NCBI GenBank assembly: GCA_024138025.1
Contig: JAMXBD010000577.1
Span: forward strand, 62,001-126,000
DNA: 64,000 nt
Source: Combretum micranthum
Taxonomy: Eukaryota; Streptophyta; Magnoliopsida; Myrtales; Combretaceae
Direction: 5' to 3'
Shown: piece after piece, positions 10,901 through 22,400 of the stretch
How positions within the stretch are numbered: position 1 is the stretch's first letter
Layout: each line of letters starts with the position of its first letter
Made by a program: the position numbers and the translations under genes
Notes under the pieces: generated by a model
What the model saw: the letters and a program-made list of their open reading frames with translations, nothing else
What the model was told of the DNA's origin: nothing
Databases searched by the model: none

Positions 10901-13578
10901 ATTTGTTGTACATTTATAGTTAATTTCGGTGTTTGGCTATTTATACCATGTAACCTGTATGCATTTTTTTGAAATGATTTTTCTATGAGGGAATCTGCAT
11001 TCAATCTAAAGAATTGCCTATATCAAATTGCTATGTTTTCTGAAATATTATCGTTGCAACCAGTATTCAATATTTTGGTATAATGTGGAACTCCTACACA
11101 GAAGAACATCACATGGGTTGTTTTGCTTTTGTTATAGTCAATTTACAAAGGAAAACAATCTCATTGTCAAGAAGAATTAAAAAATCATTTATGGTCTAAA
11201 GCGATTCTCCACTTCTTTATGTACCTATGACTCCACTGTATTATTCTTCTTGACAACGTGTTTGTCTTCTTTTATATCACCTCCTCCCTCCCTCCCTCCC
11301 TCTTCTCTCCCCTCCTCCAATTCTGTCCACAGCATTAATTTTTTCATCTGTCCTGTGAAATCGCCACTCATGTTCTTGAGGAGTATTGTTTTTGTCCTAT
11401 AATGGCTATTTAATATATATATCTGCAGGATGATGCACAAACATCTCAGTCGAACATGACTGGTGAAGGACATCACACTGGACACCACCATCCTGCTGGA
11501 CAATCATTGACTGAGCTCATTCCCAAATGTTCTGGTGCTTCAGATGGTGAAAGCAGGTAAGGAAAAAAAATTCATATGTACTGATTATGTTGTTTGATGA
11601 TATGAAAATGGTTGCAGTTATAAACTATCTTAAAGATGATGTGCCAGAAACAACTTTTCGTTCTTGCTTCTGTTTTATAGAAAGTTCCTGTTGTTTATGT
11701 AGGGTCCAAGTGACAGTATTGAGTCATTCTGGAGGAAGTACTGATACTGAAGATCAAACAGTAAATGATGTGGTGAGTTATGTGGTTTTGTGATTAATTT
11801 AGAGGTGGCATGCTGACTTATGCAGTATATTGATGTGAGTTTTTTATTTTGTCTCTCTCATGATTGACAAATGCAGCCCGACAAAGAGACTCATACATTG
11901 AAATCTGATGGTGAGTTCCTCGTAACACTAAATTGTTTCACGTGAATTTTTGTTTCTGGAGATATGAATCTTGTGGACCTGTTTCTCTTGTAGATTCTCT
12001 AATTAGCTTTCGTGTTTTGGAGGATATTATCCTTAAAATGCATAAAAACTGACTGGCTGCTATGGCTGGGCATCTAATCACCTTCCATGCTTAGTAGGAT
12101 AGCTAACTTAGGCATCTCATCTTCCTTATTTAATTATGAACTATATTCTGCCAACTTTTTGGTTATAGATCCTCCATCATTATCGGATCTGAAGGATGAC
12201 CATGATGCAAAAGGTTTGTCAACTAGTGCCTACTCTTCTGGTCCTCATTCTACTTTGAAGGATCGAGAAAAGATGGGTTCCACCTTTGATCCCTCTGAGA
12301 GGCCGCTTTCTAGAAAACATGAAGAGACACAAACTAAGGATACAAATGACCGGCCTAGTAGCTCCACGTCATCTACTTCTGATCGTCCGCCTGGTGCTGT
12401 TTCAGCTACAACTCGTCCTGTTTTAACACCCAGCTCGTCTGTTAGTTCTTTATCTTCTGAAAAGTCAACACTAAATCCCCATGCTAAGGTTTGATGATTT
12501 TGTCGCTATTTAGATATGTTGCTTTTGGTATTTCTGCATCTTTTTTTTTTTTTTTTTAAATATAATATGAGTTTCTCTTAGTGCTTGAAACTAGCTTCTT
12601 TGGCTACTTTCTGGATGGCAGGAATTTAAGCTTAATCCAAATGCGAAGAGCTTCACACCTCAGGCACCTGTCAGGCCTCTGTCCCCTGTTCCCGATGGTT
12701 CTTTCTATTTTCCAGCTAACATGCCTGCAGTGCCACATATGCACCCTGTAGGAGTTGGAGTAAGTATAGTTTTGATTATGTTTTCAGCTTCAAGAGAACT
12801 CTATAGGCTATTGTTAATTTGTAAGGATTCTGGCAATCTATAGGCATCAAGAATGACTGTTGAAAATATTCCATGCAAACTACCTGGATTTCGCATTTAG
12901 TTTCCTGTAATCATTAGTGCATTAGTGAAGCACACATGGATGAGGACTACGTTCATTCTTTCACTTGATTTGATTCAGATTCTTCATGTTGTAATCAGTT
13001 ATAAGTACTTTTGCATGTAGTTAAACAGGCTCTTCAGCCCCATGATGTGTATTTTACTCTGGATATAGATAACTTTGCAGGCTTTGACTCGATTACCGGT
13101 CTGATTAGATTCTACAATTTGTAGATGGGGCCTTTCATGGGGCATCAGCCTGTCATATTCAATCCTCAGGTTGCTCAAATGCAGTCATCACAAGCCTATT
13201 TGCATCCAAATGGTGCTCAGGTATTCGATTATATGGCTCCCTCAAGTATTATCTGGACCAGTTGTGCATTGATAATTTTGGAAATTTTACTCATCTGTTT
13301 AATTCTTGGACATCTTTCTTGTAGTATGGACAACAGATGCTCTATGGTGGTCATTCAAGACAAGTACCATACATTCCAAGCTTTCAACCAGTAAGCAGTC
13401 CCACATTTTGATTTCTAGATGTCAAATTTAAGCTGTTGTTAAAGTGAGCATATTTATCATAGAGTGATGAATTCCCTAGGGATATATCATCTTGCAATTA
13501 ATGGCTATTTTGACTCTGGCTGATGCAAGTTTGTGTTGCCTTTCCCAGGAGATGCCTTACAGAGGTCGAGATTATTAG
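7929..13578 (+). CDS. CID4: Ataxin-2-like PABP-interacting protein (CID3/CID4 type), two single-base frame breaks
   Basis: Cytoplasmic RNA-regulatory protein that binds poly(A)-binding protein. Coding exons by GT-AG sites and homology: 7929-8052, 8151-8303, 8481-8619, 8862-9048, 10388-10565, 10656-10898, 11429-11556, 11703-11772, 11877-11910, 12169-12488, 12622-12759, 13125-13220, 13325-13390, 13549-13578 (TAG). Domains: Sm-like fold in exons 2-3 (RLVYLSTCLIGHNVEVQV...NGSVYSGIYHAMDV...VILKMARMTKDG); the linker motif WVPDEDIPQCPELENIF; LsmAD in exon 5 (GWDQFETNEVLFGV, LERGPQMRDLEREAARIARE); and PAM2 in exon 11 (KLNPNAKSFTP), the PABP MLLE-binding motif. The C-terminus is rich in P, Q and G. 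As given, the frame stops at TAG 8612-8614 at the end of exon 3 and resumes two bases out of phase in exon 4. Exon lengths sum to 1906; two more bases would give 636 codons, normal for the family. CID3 and CID4 cannot be told apart here. Confidence 0.9.
9520..9786 (+). repeat. tandem duplication of about 133 bp inside intron 4
   Basis: Two adjacent copies (about 9524-9652 and 9653-9786) share 'gttccaa...caactttt..tgaactct.acatgt', 'tctagaaaca.tgttcaggatgaaatt' and 'tcaaatgagag...gagaccttga' in the same order with scattered differences. The copies are old enough to differ by substitutions. A 13-base C run (9900-9912) lies downstream in the same intron. Confidence 0.65.
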
Positions 13579-13870
13579 CTAGTTCCATCATGTAACTTCA
13601 TTCTTGGAGACTACTCACAAGAATAATATGGATGACTGCATTCTTGGAGATTCTGACATAATAAACCTCCTAATGCTGCCAAGCACGATTTTTCACTGGT
13701 ATTTGGCAGCTGTATATGAGAATCTTCTAAAATGTGACCTTAAATCTGTTAGAGGAAAGTTTACTTCAGTGTGGATCTTCGCCCTTGTATTTCCTCTTTC
13801 CATGGCATGAGATTTCTCAGTGTACTAGGGATGCTTTTATTTGTTATATAAGTAATTAAGAACTTTTTAG
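13579..13870 (+). other. 3' UTR of the CID3/4-like gene
   Basis: Non-coding sequence follows the TAG at 13576-13578. An AATAAA hexamer lies at 13660-13665, and T-rich, 'tttatttgttatataagtaatt'-like sequence lies near 13840, either of which could place the 3' end. The exact end is unknown. Confidence 0.4.
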
Positions 13871-13899
13871 GAAAGTAATTTGTTCATTTTTATATTTAT

Positions 13900-16520
13900 G
13901 GTTAATCTTGGTGTTTTTTTGGTTTTTTTTGGGCCGTATGCTTAATCATAGTCAATGGTGGTGGTTATGTTCTTTTTACTGGAAAGGGTGTTTCGACTAT
14001 ATGAACCACCATCCATGGTGGTTAAAAAGAAAATTCTCCTTATGACAAAGGTGACAGTGTTTTGAGTGGGAAATTTCTACAATAGTCTGCTTCTTTCAAC
14101 AAAACTTTGAAGGAAAATTCTTTCTACACTGAATAGGTTTTAATATCACCCAGTTTGTTCCCCGTTAGTTATCTTCATCTTCTTCTTCTTCTTCTTAAAA
14201 GAACCCATCTGTCTAACCAAGGTTACTAATAAATTTAAGAATTCGAGTGGGCACGAAGATTGGGGGATTAGGACTAGGAATTCTCTTGGACTTTATGGAG
14301 TCAATTTCACGCACAAAAGACAGCATTTTAATATTCGTTCTTCTTCACCACATACAAAGTCAGTTGTGTGAATGGATGATTATATGTTTTTTACGAAGCA
14401 ACTTTGCGCCCCTCCAACACCAAAATAGAGTAAATTTATAAGTGATGCATGTAACTGGAATAAGCAAAAGTAACGCTTTAGTACGTGATCCTATTTTTCT
14501 TGCAACTTGGTGGAATATTTATTACCATAACCATGTAAAAGTGATTTATAAACTTAAATTTTTAGATAAACCAAGAAGCGTGGGAGTCTTTAACATTATT
14601 TTTTTAAAGAAAATAAAAGTTAGTGAGGTTAATTTCAAAATGTTATCAATTTAGTGGGGGCAGTTCCAGAGAGCTTCCTCTTAATTTTTCACCACTTTTG
14701 CACCACTAAGATAATTCATATATCAATTATTGGTCTCATTGAAGGCGGTGAAGTTCCCTAGGGTTTAGTCACTTAGTCAGTAGTCAATGTTTTGGGAAGT
14801 TTTTATCCATCTTCTACTTTTCTATTCACCACATTCTTGTAGCGTTAGTTTTTCTTTAATTCTCAGTCAAATATTTAAATTATTATATCCTATAAAATTG
14901 CTATTATAAAACACCATTTAATTAGCAACAGTTATTTTTTTTTCCTGTTCTTATTACACATTGTTTTATAAGTTGCTAAAATATTACCCACAACTAACTT
15001 AATTTTTCTGAAGCTTATTTTAACATTCCATCTATATTTACCTACTTCTCCTATAGAAAAAAAAAGGTGTATGTATAGTCGATGAGGCAAAATAACTTCT
15101 AATTTAGTAATGATAATGTTATATAGAATCTTACATATTGATCGATTAATCTTGAATATTATTTTATGTAGCATTCATTCTATTTTTTTTTTCAACCATT
15201 CAAAATATTGATACCTTAAATAAATTTATTTTTAAACATTATTATCTTCTAATATTATCCACCTAAATTTTTTAAACCCTTTCAATTCAATTTATGACAT
15301 TAAATTGGACTTTCTATAAGATTTTTTTTTTGGGATAAATTGCGAATGATAATAAACTTAATCAACTGAAACTTAAGCATTACGTAAACTTGAGCTTCAG
15401 TTTATCAATTTAACCTTGATGAACCTAAATTTCTAAATTTCAAATTGAGTTCAAATTTAAACTCAAATTTGATAATACGATCTTGATTTGACACAGACTT
15501 AAAATTGTTCATAGTAGTGGTCCTAGGGAAAATATTTGCTGTCCCATGGATGCTGTCTCCATCCTATCTCGTCCAATAAAACTTAACACATGTTAATAAA
15601 TTTTAAAATTAAAAATACCCCTAAAATAAATGAAATAGTTATTATCATTTTTATATATACTTGGTAATCATGTATTCGCTAGAACAGGATGAAGACGTCA
15701 TTTTTGGGACAGTAAATTTCCATCTGTGGTTCGGAGGGTCTAGTTGTTTTGTTATTTTTCTATTATCTTGACTTTATCTTTTTGCCGTTTTGAAACAGAA
15801 TTCTTTTATCAAAAACAGATACTAATGAATAACATATATTTTTACTTATAAATCGAACAAATAGTCCAAATACTTATATGAAATAGATATGATACTGATA
15901 TAAAACAGACACTGCTTTAAATAAACGATGCTGCCTTTTCCAAATTCATCTAAACTTCGTCTACTTAGACTGCTGGCTTTAATGCACGAAAAAACATAAA
16001 AGAAATTAAGGGATTAGAATATGATAGTTGGACATTGCTGCCGATAAAGACCATATTGTTCAAAATGAAATCCAACATCGCATTGTCATATTATTAGTGC
16101 ACGAGGTTGATCTTCCAAATAAAATATTTTACGGTGGCAAGATACAAAATGAACCTCCAAAAAATGTCCTGTTGTCCGCCGTTGCTACATTACTAACAAC
16201 ATTTTAACAATTGAAAGATGCATCGAATTAAGGTCCAATCAATTGGTTTTAATCACAAAATATTTAGAATGTCCCACGTTGAAGTTGTTTTGATATACTT
16301 AATTAGCGTAGTGCCGGTGAAAAACGAAGGTGGTACGTATTTTAGGATAAAAGTCAAATTTTATATATGAATTTTACATGAAAATTTAATTTATTATCTA
16401 AAGTTTGAAGTGATCAATTTAACATCCAATCAATTTTTTTTGTAACTATTTCTATCACTTCTTTAATATCATTTGCTCTATTTGCAGACAAATGAAACAA
16501 CATATGATTGAATTTTTATG
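13900..16520. other. AT-rich intergenic DNA
   Basis: No gene is seen. It has a (CTT)n microsatellite near 14178-14200, a piece near 15190-15255 ('caaaatattgataccttaaataaattta') matching one arm of the inverted-repeat MITEs at 19.3 and 44.6 kb, and a stretch near 15770-15910 with words shared with the Tourist-like MITE family (tttttacttataaat, aatagtccaaata). Confidence 0.5.
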
Positions 16521-16529
16521 AATGCCTTA

Positions 16530-17100
16530 AACCTTAAGACCATCTAGTATTGATAACTATGAAATAATGGGATTACATAGACTTTTCTCACTAGATAACA
16601 CTAGTGGATCACTCAGTTATCACCACAAATCGATGGATTACAATAGGAATAAGCCTCTCTCTCTCTAGGTTTTAGGATAGCCTCCATTCATCATCTCATG
16701 AACCTAGGATAAAATAAGAAGTATATATATGAAAACAAAGGGAAAACTCACTACCAAACATAGGCTGGCTCATTTAAGTTAAAGGCTAGCAGCGTTTAAA
16801 CTTGGAGCTGAAATTCGGCGTTCCAACACTGGCCCAACACTGGCGGCCTCCTCACCACATGCCAGCGGATTTGATGCTGGCCTTGCACATCTGCAACTCT
16901 TGGTAAATAATTCCAATTTGAAGGCTGGCTGTATATTTGTAGGCCAGTGGCCTTTGTCCCCTGTGATAGTGTATATCAATTATCTTTCTTTGTTTGTACA
17001 AAAAAACTTCTTATTTCCAAGTCCTCTTCCAAGTATATGCCATATATTTAGGATATCTTGGATTATAGACCCATATGAGTTGTATCTATAACCCAATAAA
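16530..17100 (-). repeat. probable 3' LTR remnant of the minus-strand Copia element
   Basis: Read on the minus strand from about 17100, the sequence runs 'ttgggttatagatacaactc', then 'tctataatccaagatatcc', a (GA)n run (RC of 16655-16668) and 'tagtgttatctagtgag'. This word order is like the LTRs of Tnt1-type Copia elements. It abuts a broken reverse-transcriptase fragment, so the rest of pol is deleted. Neither LTR end nor a partner LTR could be fixed. Confidence 0.4.
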
Positions 17101-17104
17101 CTCC

Positions 17105-18810
17105 CTATCTAACTAATATGGGGGGTTCCATCATATCTGCTGTCTTCTTGTAACACCTCTCGTCTGACTGGACCCTTTTACAACTAGTTTTTAACTTGTA
17201 CCTTGATTGTGAGCTCTTTTTATCAGTCTTCAGTCTGTATACTCTTTTGTGCTTCAGCAGTCTCTTACCCTTAGCTGGTTTCACCAAGTCATGTATGTAA
17301 TTCCCATGCAATATTTTATCTCCTTGCATGGCTTCTTGATAACACTTCTTCCCCATCAGTCAACATCACATACTTATCGGATTGTATCTCTGATGGTCTT
17401 CTGTCTCTTGAAGATCTCCCAGCTCAATCTGCTGATGAGGTTCGGGGTTCTTCAACTGAATCTTCTATATCACCTGATCATTATTAGAATCTTCAAAGGA
17501 GGGCATTAGGTCTACATTAACTGGGATCTCATCTAAAGATTTTGACTTCTCAGGCTTTTCTATATCTTCAATGGTATGGTCTTCAATAAAGACACATCCC
17601 TGCTCCTAACAACCTTCTTGTCAGCTGGATCCCATAACTTGTAGTCATACTCATCATATGCATAATCTAGAAAAATACATTCCTTTGATTTTGCATCAGT
17701 TTTCTTCTATCATCCTTAGAAATATGCATAATTGCCCTGCAACCAAACATATATAAGTGTTCATAGGAAATACCTTTACTTGTCCAGACTCTCTCTGGGA
17801 TATCTCCATCCAGAGCATAAGAGGGGGATAGATTTATCAGATTAGTCGTTGTCCTCATCGCTTCACCCCAAAAAGATTTAGGCAGCTTGGCATGAGATAA
17901 CATACACTTCACTTTTTCAGTGATAGTGTGATTCATTCTATCTGCAATGTCGTTCTGGTGTAGGTCTTTAGAACTAGCTTTTCAGTTTAATCACATGTTT
18001 CTTATAGTATTCCTCAAAAGGTCCTCTATACTCACAACCATTGTTAGTTCTGAAATATCAATTGTCTTCCAGTTTCTTTTTCTATTATAGTGTGGAATTG
18101 CTTAACACATCCAACACTTGATCATTGGGCTTTAAGGCAAAGGTCCACAGCTTTCTATAGTGATCATCAATAAGGTAACAAAATAGAGAGCACCACCTAC
18201 TGTCCTGTTTTTCATTTAATACACATCTGTGTGAACTAAATCCAACACATGAGATTTCCTAGTAGGTGTATCTCTATGAAATGTAACCCTATGCTATTTT
18301 CTAGCCAGACAGTCAGTACAAGTTTTCAGAGGAGTATCATTTATATTAGGGAGAAGTTGCTTCTTGAAAAGCTTTGGAGCCCTTTCTTACTCATGTGACC
18401 TAGCCGCTTATGCCACAATTCCATAGATTGCCATCAATCATATTCACATATCATTTACTTAGCTTTGTTGACATTAAGTAAAATGGTAATGTTTTTCTTT
18501 CCTTTTGCCACAATGAGAGAGCCATTAGTGAGCTTCCATTTTACTTCACCAAAGTGGCTTTTATAGCCTTCATCATCAAGTTTTGCCTGCAGAGTAAGGT
18601 TTAAGTAGATATTTAGAGCATGCTTGACGTCTTTGAGAATGAGCCTGCGACCAGCGTTACATTTTAAAACATATTACCAATACCAACTAGTAGTGTCAGA
18701 AGAGAAGAATTCACCATGTAAAGTCACGTGAAAGAAGGCACCGGAGTCTATGACCCAATCATTGTCATGACATGCAAGGTTAACATAGTCCTCATCTCAG
18801 CAACGGACTG
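17105..18810 (-). pseudogene. Tnt1-like Copia pol remnant (protease to start of RT)
   Basis: On the minus strand, with many frame changes, the pol domains appear in order: protease active site V-I-D-S-G-A near 18750; GAG-pre-integrase motif LWHKRLGHMSKKGL near 18395-18420; integrase, including SFWGEAM...NLINLSPSYAL...PERVW near 17790-17885; then FGCRAIMHISKDDRRKL and, one frame over, KECIFLDYAYDEYDYKLWDP (about 17620-17750); and the first part of RT with YDLVK-like and VYRLKT motifs (17110-17350). It ends within RT. The YVDD box and RNase H are absent. Non-functional. Confidence 0.85.
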
Positions 18811-19324
18811 CTGCTTATAAGCCACAGGCTACGGTTAGTTCATATTGTAACCGCTTTTTTTTTTCACAATGCTTGTTTTACAATGAGCTCAAGGGAAAGG
18901 TTTTAGTGTAAATTCATTATATGTGGATACGTTATCGAGGCTACTTATCATCTCTATAAGAAATTAGCTAGCATTGGAAGCTTGAACAAAACATATTGTC
19001 CATAAACTTGAGTTTTGTTTTATAATTGAAGCCATATCCATTTTTGTTTCCAACGGGTCCCTCAACCTCAAATGATGAGAAAATGCTCCGATAGAGTGCT
19101 GCTGCCTTTGATGTCAAACAGGATGATCCCGCATATGTTAATGCCAAACACTAGCGCGCAATATTAAGGAGAAGACAGCATCGTGCCAAACAGGTGGCAC
19201 AAAACAAAATCACTAAAGATCGAAAGGTATGATGCACTAATTTGGTGATTTTCCCTCTTTTTGACCGAGTGCATCTATTTTCAAAGGAATATGTTACGCA
19301 CAAAAAAATTTCAATGTTTAAGGG

Positions 19325-19625
19325 TAAGTTCATTTAAGATATCAATATTTCAAGTCGTTAAAAAGATGAATTAATGTTTCGTTAAATAAATCAAATAAGA
19401 TATCAACATTTTACAAACTTTATTTAAAGTATCAACATTTCGATAAGTTTTCATTTAATTTTCTTCAATTTTCATAAATAGTTAATCATCTCATTTAACT
19501 TATTTTGTAAAACATTGATTCTTGTTTTTAGTCATGATATTTTAAATTACTTTTAACCAGTTGAAATGTTGATAATTTAAATAAACTTATTTTCAAATAT
19601 CATACTTTTTAGTGTAATTAGTCCA
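19325..19625. mobile_element. inverted-repeat MITE (family B)
   Basis: The left half has 'ttcatttaagatatcaatattt' and the right half its near reverse complement ('gttgataatttaaataaactta'), around an AT-rich core with no ORF. A second copy lies at 44.59-44.915 kb, with shared core words 'gatatcaacattttac' and 'aatttcctcaaaattca'-like text. The ends and target duplication are not defined. Confidence 0.5.
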
Positions 19626-19835
19626 TTTGTTGAGGGCTGAAAAAACAAAAACACTTTACATTTCTCTTGCACTTGCTTTTTGTCGAAATGCATCATCAAA
19701 ATTGAAAGGATAAAACTTTATAATTCAGGACTTCCAGCTGGAGCCCGAGAAGCAACCTTTAATGGGACGTCTGAAAATAATCTTTCACAGAAACTGATCT
19801 CTGCCTATGTTTACTACTTACTATGATGTGTTTAG

Positions 19836-20222
19836 CGGTATCTTCACGAGTCTTGGCATCTTCATGCATTGAGAAGGGCCCAAGGACCTGGTGGGCGATT
19901 TCTCCCTAAGAAAGGGGTTCAAGAGTCAACATTACCTCCATCCAGCGATGAACAAGGTATTGTAGAAGGAAATCTGTCACAAATGATGAGTAACAAATCA
20001 AAATCCAATGGATTTGGCAGCACCACCACCACTACCACCACCAATTCTTGCTCTGACATGGCAGTCGCTTCTAATAGTGACGATATCTTTGAGCAGCCAA
20101 ATTATAGGCTTCCTTCCTTTCCTTCTCAGATAATTGAAAAGGATGATGGCAAATTTGGTGTTGCTGTATATGGAACAAGAAATGGGAATCGTGACGAAAG
20201 CAGCTTGTTTCTTGCGTCTTAA
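19836..20222 (+). pseudogene. orphan last exon of an NF-YA (HAP2/CBF-B) gene
   Basis: An intact 129-codon frame begins after a splice-acceptor-like TTTAG at 19835 and reads RYLHESWHLHALRRAQGPGG then RFLPKK. This is the second half of the NF-YA DNA-binding domain (family form: YLHESRHxHAxRRxRGxGGRFL), which reads the CCAAT box. The tail is Ser/Thr/Asn-rich and ends at TAA 20220-20222. The upstream half of the core domain (subunit association, QYHxIxRRRxxRAK) was not found in the preceding 1 kb, which is MITE and Copia DNA. Arg of HESRH is Trp here (TGG), and the Arg of RRxRG is Gln; both are consistent with CpG decay of Arg codons. Most likely a captured or left-over gene fragment. Confidence 0.75.
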
Positions 20223-20319
20223 CTAGACAAGAGCAGCGGCTAGTTCCATGGGAATTCATCCTTGGCTCTTCTCGGTTATTTTGGGATAAGAACAGTGGTA
20301 GTGTCTGAACTTTCATGTG

Positions 20320-20483
20320 TTTGTATCCAAGAACTAATAAGTACATTTGCAATGTTGAGATTGTTAGAACTTTGTAAAGTGAAATGGTTGAATAATTTAA
20401 ATTGTTAGAACTTTGTAAATGAAATGGTTGAATAATTTAAAAATTCCACATGAACAAATGTACTTATTAGATTTGGATACAAA
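20320..20483. repeat. fold-back repeat enclosing a 41-bp direct tandem
   Basis: Arms at about 20320-20349 and 20455-20483 are inverted copies (ttgtatcc...actaataagtacatttg against caaatgtacttattag...ggatacaa). Between them sit two direct copies of about 41 bases (20361-20401 and 20402-20441) that differ only by one missing G in the second. It lies just downstream of the NF-YA fragment. Confidence 0.7.
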
Positions 20484-20489
20484 ATTTCA

Positions 20490-20700
20490 CTATATTTTGG
20501 TGTGGTGATCACCAGGATGACAACATACTCGTAATTGAGTAGGATAGGTGATCTATCAACAGCATCTTAATGTTGATAAAGACCGATCCCATGACACTAG
20601 ACACAAGGAAAACACCTTTGCTTGCAGCAAGAATCGATCCTATAACCACTACGAGTTATGGACTGAAGCCTTACTAGCTGAGTCAATTTGCTGGACGAAT
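20490..20700 (-). mobile_element. candidate tRNA-derived SINE
   Basis: On the minus strand, from about 20690 down, 'tgactcagctagtaaggc' resembles a tRNA/SINE A box, and 'ataggatcgattcttgc' about 35 bases later resembles a B box (GGTTCGANTC). A non-tRNA body runs to about 20500. No poly(A) tail or flanking duplication is clear. Confidence 0.35.
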
Positions 20701-22400
20701 TATATTCATTTGAAACTTAAATAATTCATGAATTATATTAGGGACCGATGCTGGATTGATATGTTGGGAGCCATCTTTCGTTTTCTTGAGTTAATCTTGG
20801 ATTGAATTTACCAATAAAGAATTGCTCTTTCTTGTAACCATAATATATGTTTTGAGATATTCATTAATCATAAATTGAACAAATCAAAACATGTTAATAC
20901 TATGAATAATATTTATTTGTATTGTTGATAATATAAAAGATATTTCCTTTTTAATGAGCTCTTGGATCTTCTCTAAATACCACATACATTATAAAAAGAA
21001 AAGCTATTTTTATTTATGTAACATGATGATTGTTTGTATTCACAAGATATTTTTAATCTATGTAACATGACGACTACTTGTATTTATAAGATATTTCATT
21101 CTTTTATTGAAAATATAAGAGTGTGGTAAGCAATATTTATTAATGCTCATTTTATGATTAGTAACTTAGAAAATCGTATAAATAAACCTAATAAATTTAT
21201 CAAATTACTAACTATAAAATACTAAATGAAATTTTAGGAGAGAAAGGCCTCTTTGGCCCCAAATAGGGCCATGATAAATGTTGACTAATTACTAGAAATT
21301 AAATTTCCTTCCTTATCCTAAAAAATTAGATGAATCAAGAATTAACAAATAGAATAGGAAATAATCCTACTGTAATTATCACATTTCTTTTAATTTATTG
21401 TTGGCATATAACCTTACTTTTTGAACCCATGCATCAATAGATCTTACAAACCTATTGTAAATATTTTACTACTACTGTGTTTTCAAATTTTTAACAAACA
21501 TATAAAATAGGGGAAAAAAAAGAACATTTCAATTCATCCCATATATTTCTAAAGTCTTTACTATTAATATCATGTAATTATTAAAATAAAATACATGTTA
21601 AAAAAATTTAGAATAGTCATTTAAAAAATTTAAATCTAATTTATGGCATTGTGATTTTATAGCATATTAAATTTAAAATGTTGTACAAAGCTTTTGATTA
21701 GCAAAATTTGCCAGATTAAAGCTAAAATAAAAAGATAGGGTAAGAAAAATTAAAAAAGAAAAAAGAATAGAAATGTTAAACATATGATTCTATTTACATG
21801 TTGGCAAAAAGATTGGGAAGGGGCTTTGGATTAGAAACTTGCTAGAGTACAGCTTAAGCAAAAGGATACCGTAAGAAAATTTAAAAAAAAAAAAAGGAAT
21901 ATAAACGTTAAAGAGAGAAATCCATTTACATGCTCACTAAAAAAAAAGAAAAAAGAGGAGTCATAGGAATCGAGCTCATAAAATACGTGATATTATACGG
22001 CTATCTTATATTTTGCCCCTTAGCATACACAACTCCCGAGGGCTAGGGACTGCGCCCCCCTTTGGCTTCGTTACTCAAATAGATTGTGGAGAAAACTTGC
22101 ATATGATCTTAATATATCTATCGAATATATAACATATAATTATACTTTCGATGTACGTCTTGCTAGGTTTTGTTTGTTTGGTTTTTTCGAAAGATACAGA
22201 TATTTTTTAAAATTTATTTTTAATAAATTATTTATCAAGAAATATATATAGATAAAAAAAGTTAATAATTCTCATCAAAAGATCGAATAGATCAAATATA
22301 AATAAAATATAAATACAAATTTAACATATTTATTCATAACATTTTAAAAAAATATAAATACAAATAAAAAGTGTAAATTACATCAAGCTAGGATAGCCGG
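20700..22400. other. AT-rich intergenic DNA with an old MITE remnant
   Basis: No gene is seen. About 22165-22370 carries inverted-orientation words of the Tourist-like MITE family (tttgtttggttttttc, taataaattatttatcaag, atagatcaaatataaata). The rest is low-complexity AT sequence. Confidence 0.5.

Noticed and set aside
10642..11004. 120-codon frame opposite exon 6 of the CID gene
   Set aside because: Antisense shadow of a real exon; the + strand has conserved protein and splice sites.
12087..12168. In-frame ATG extension upstream of exon 10 of the CID gene
   Set aside because: The stretch is intron; TTATAG at 12168 gives the acceptor that keeps frame with the previous 34-base exon.
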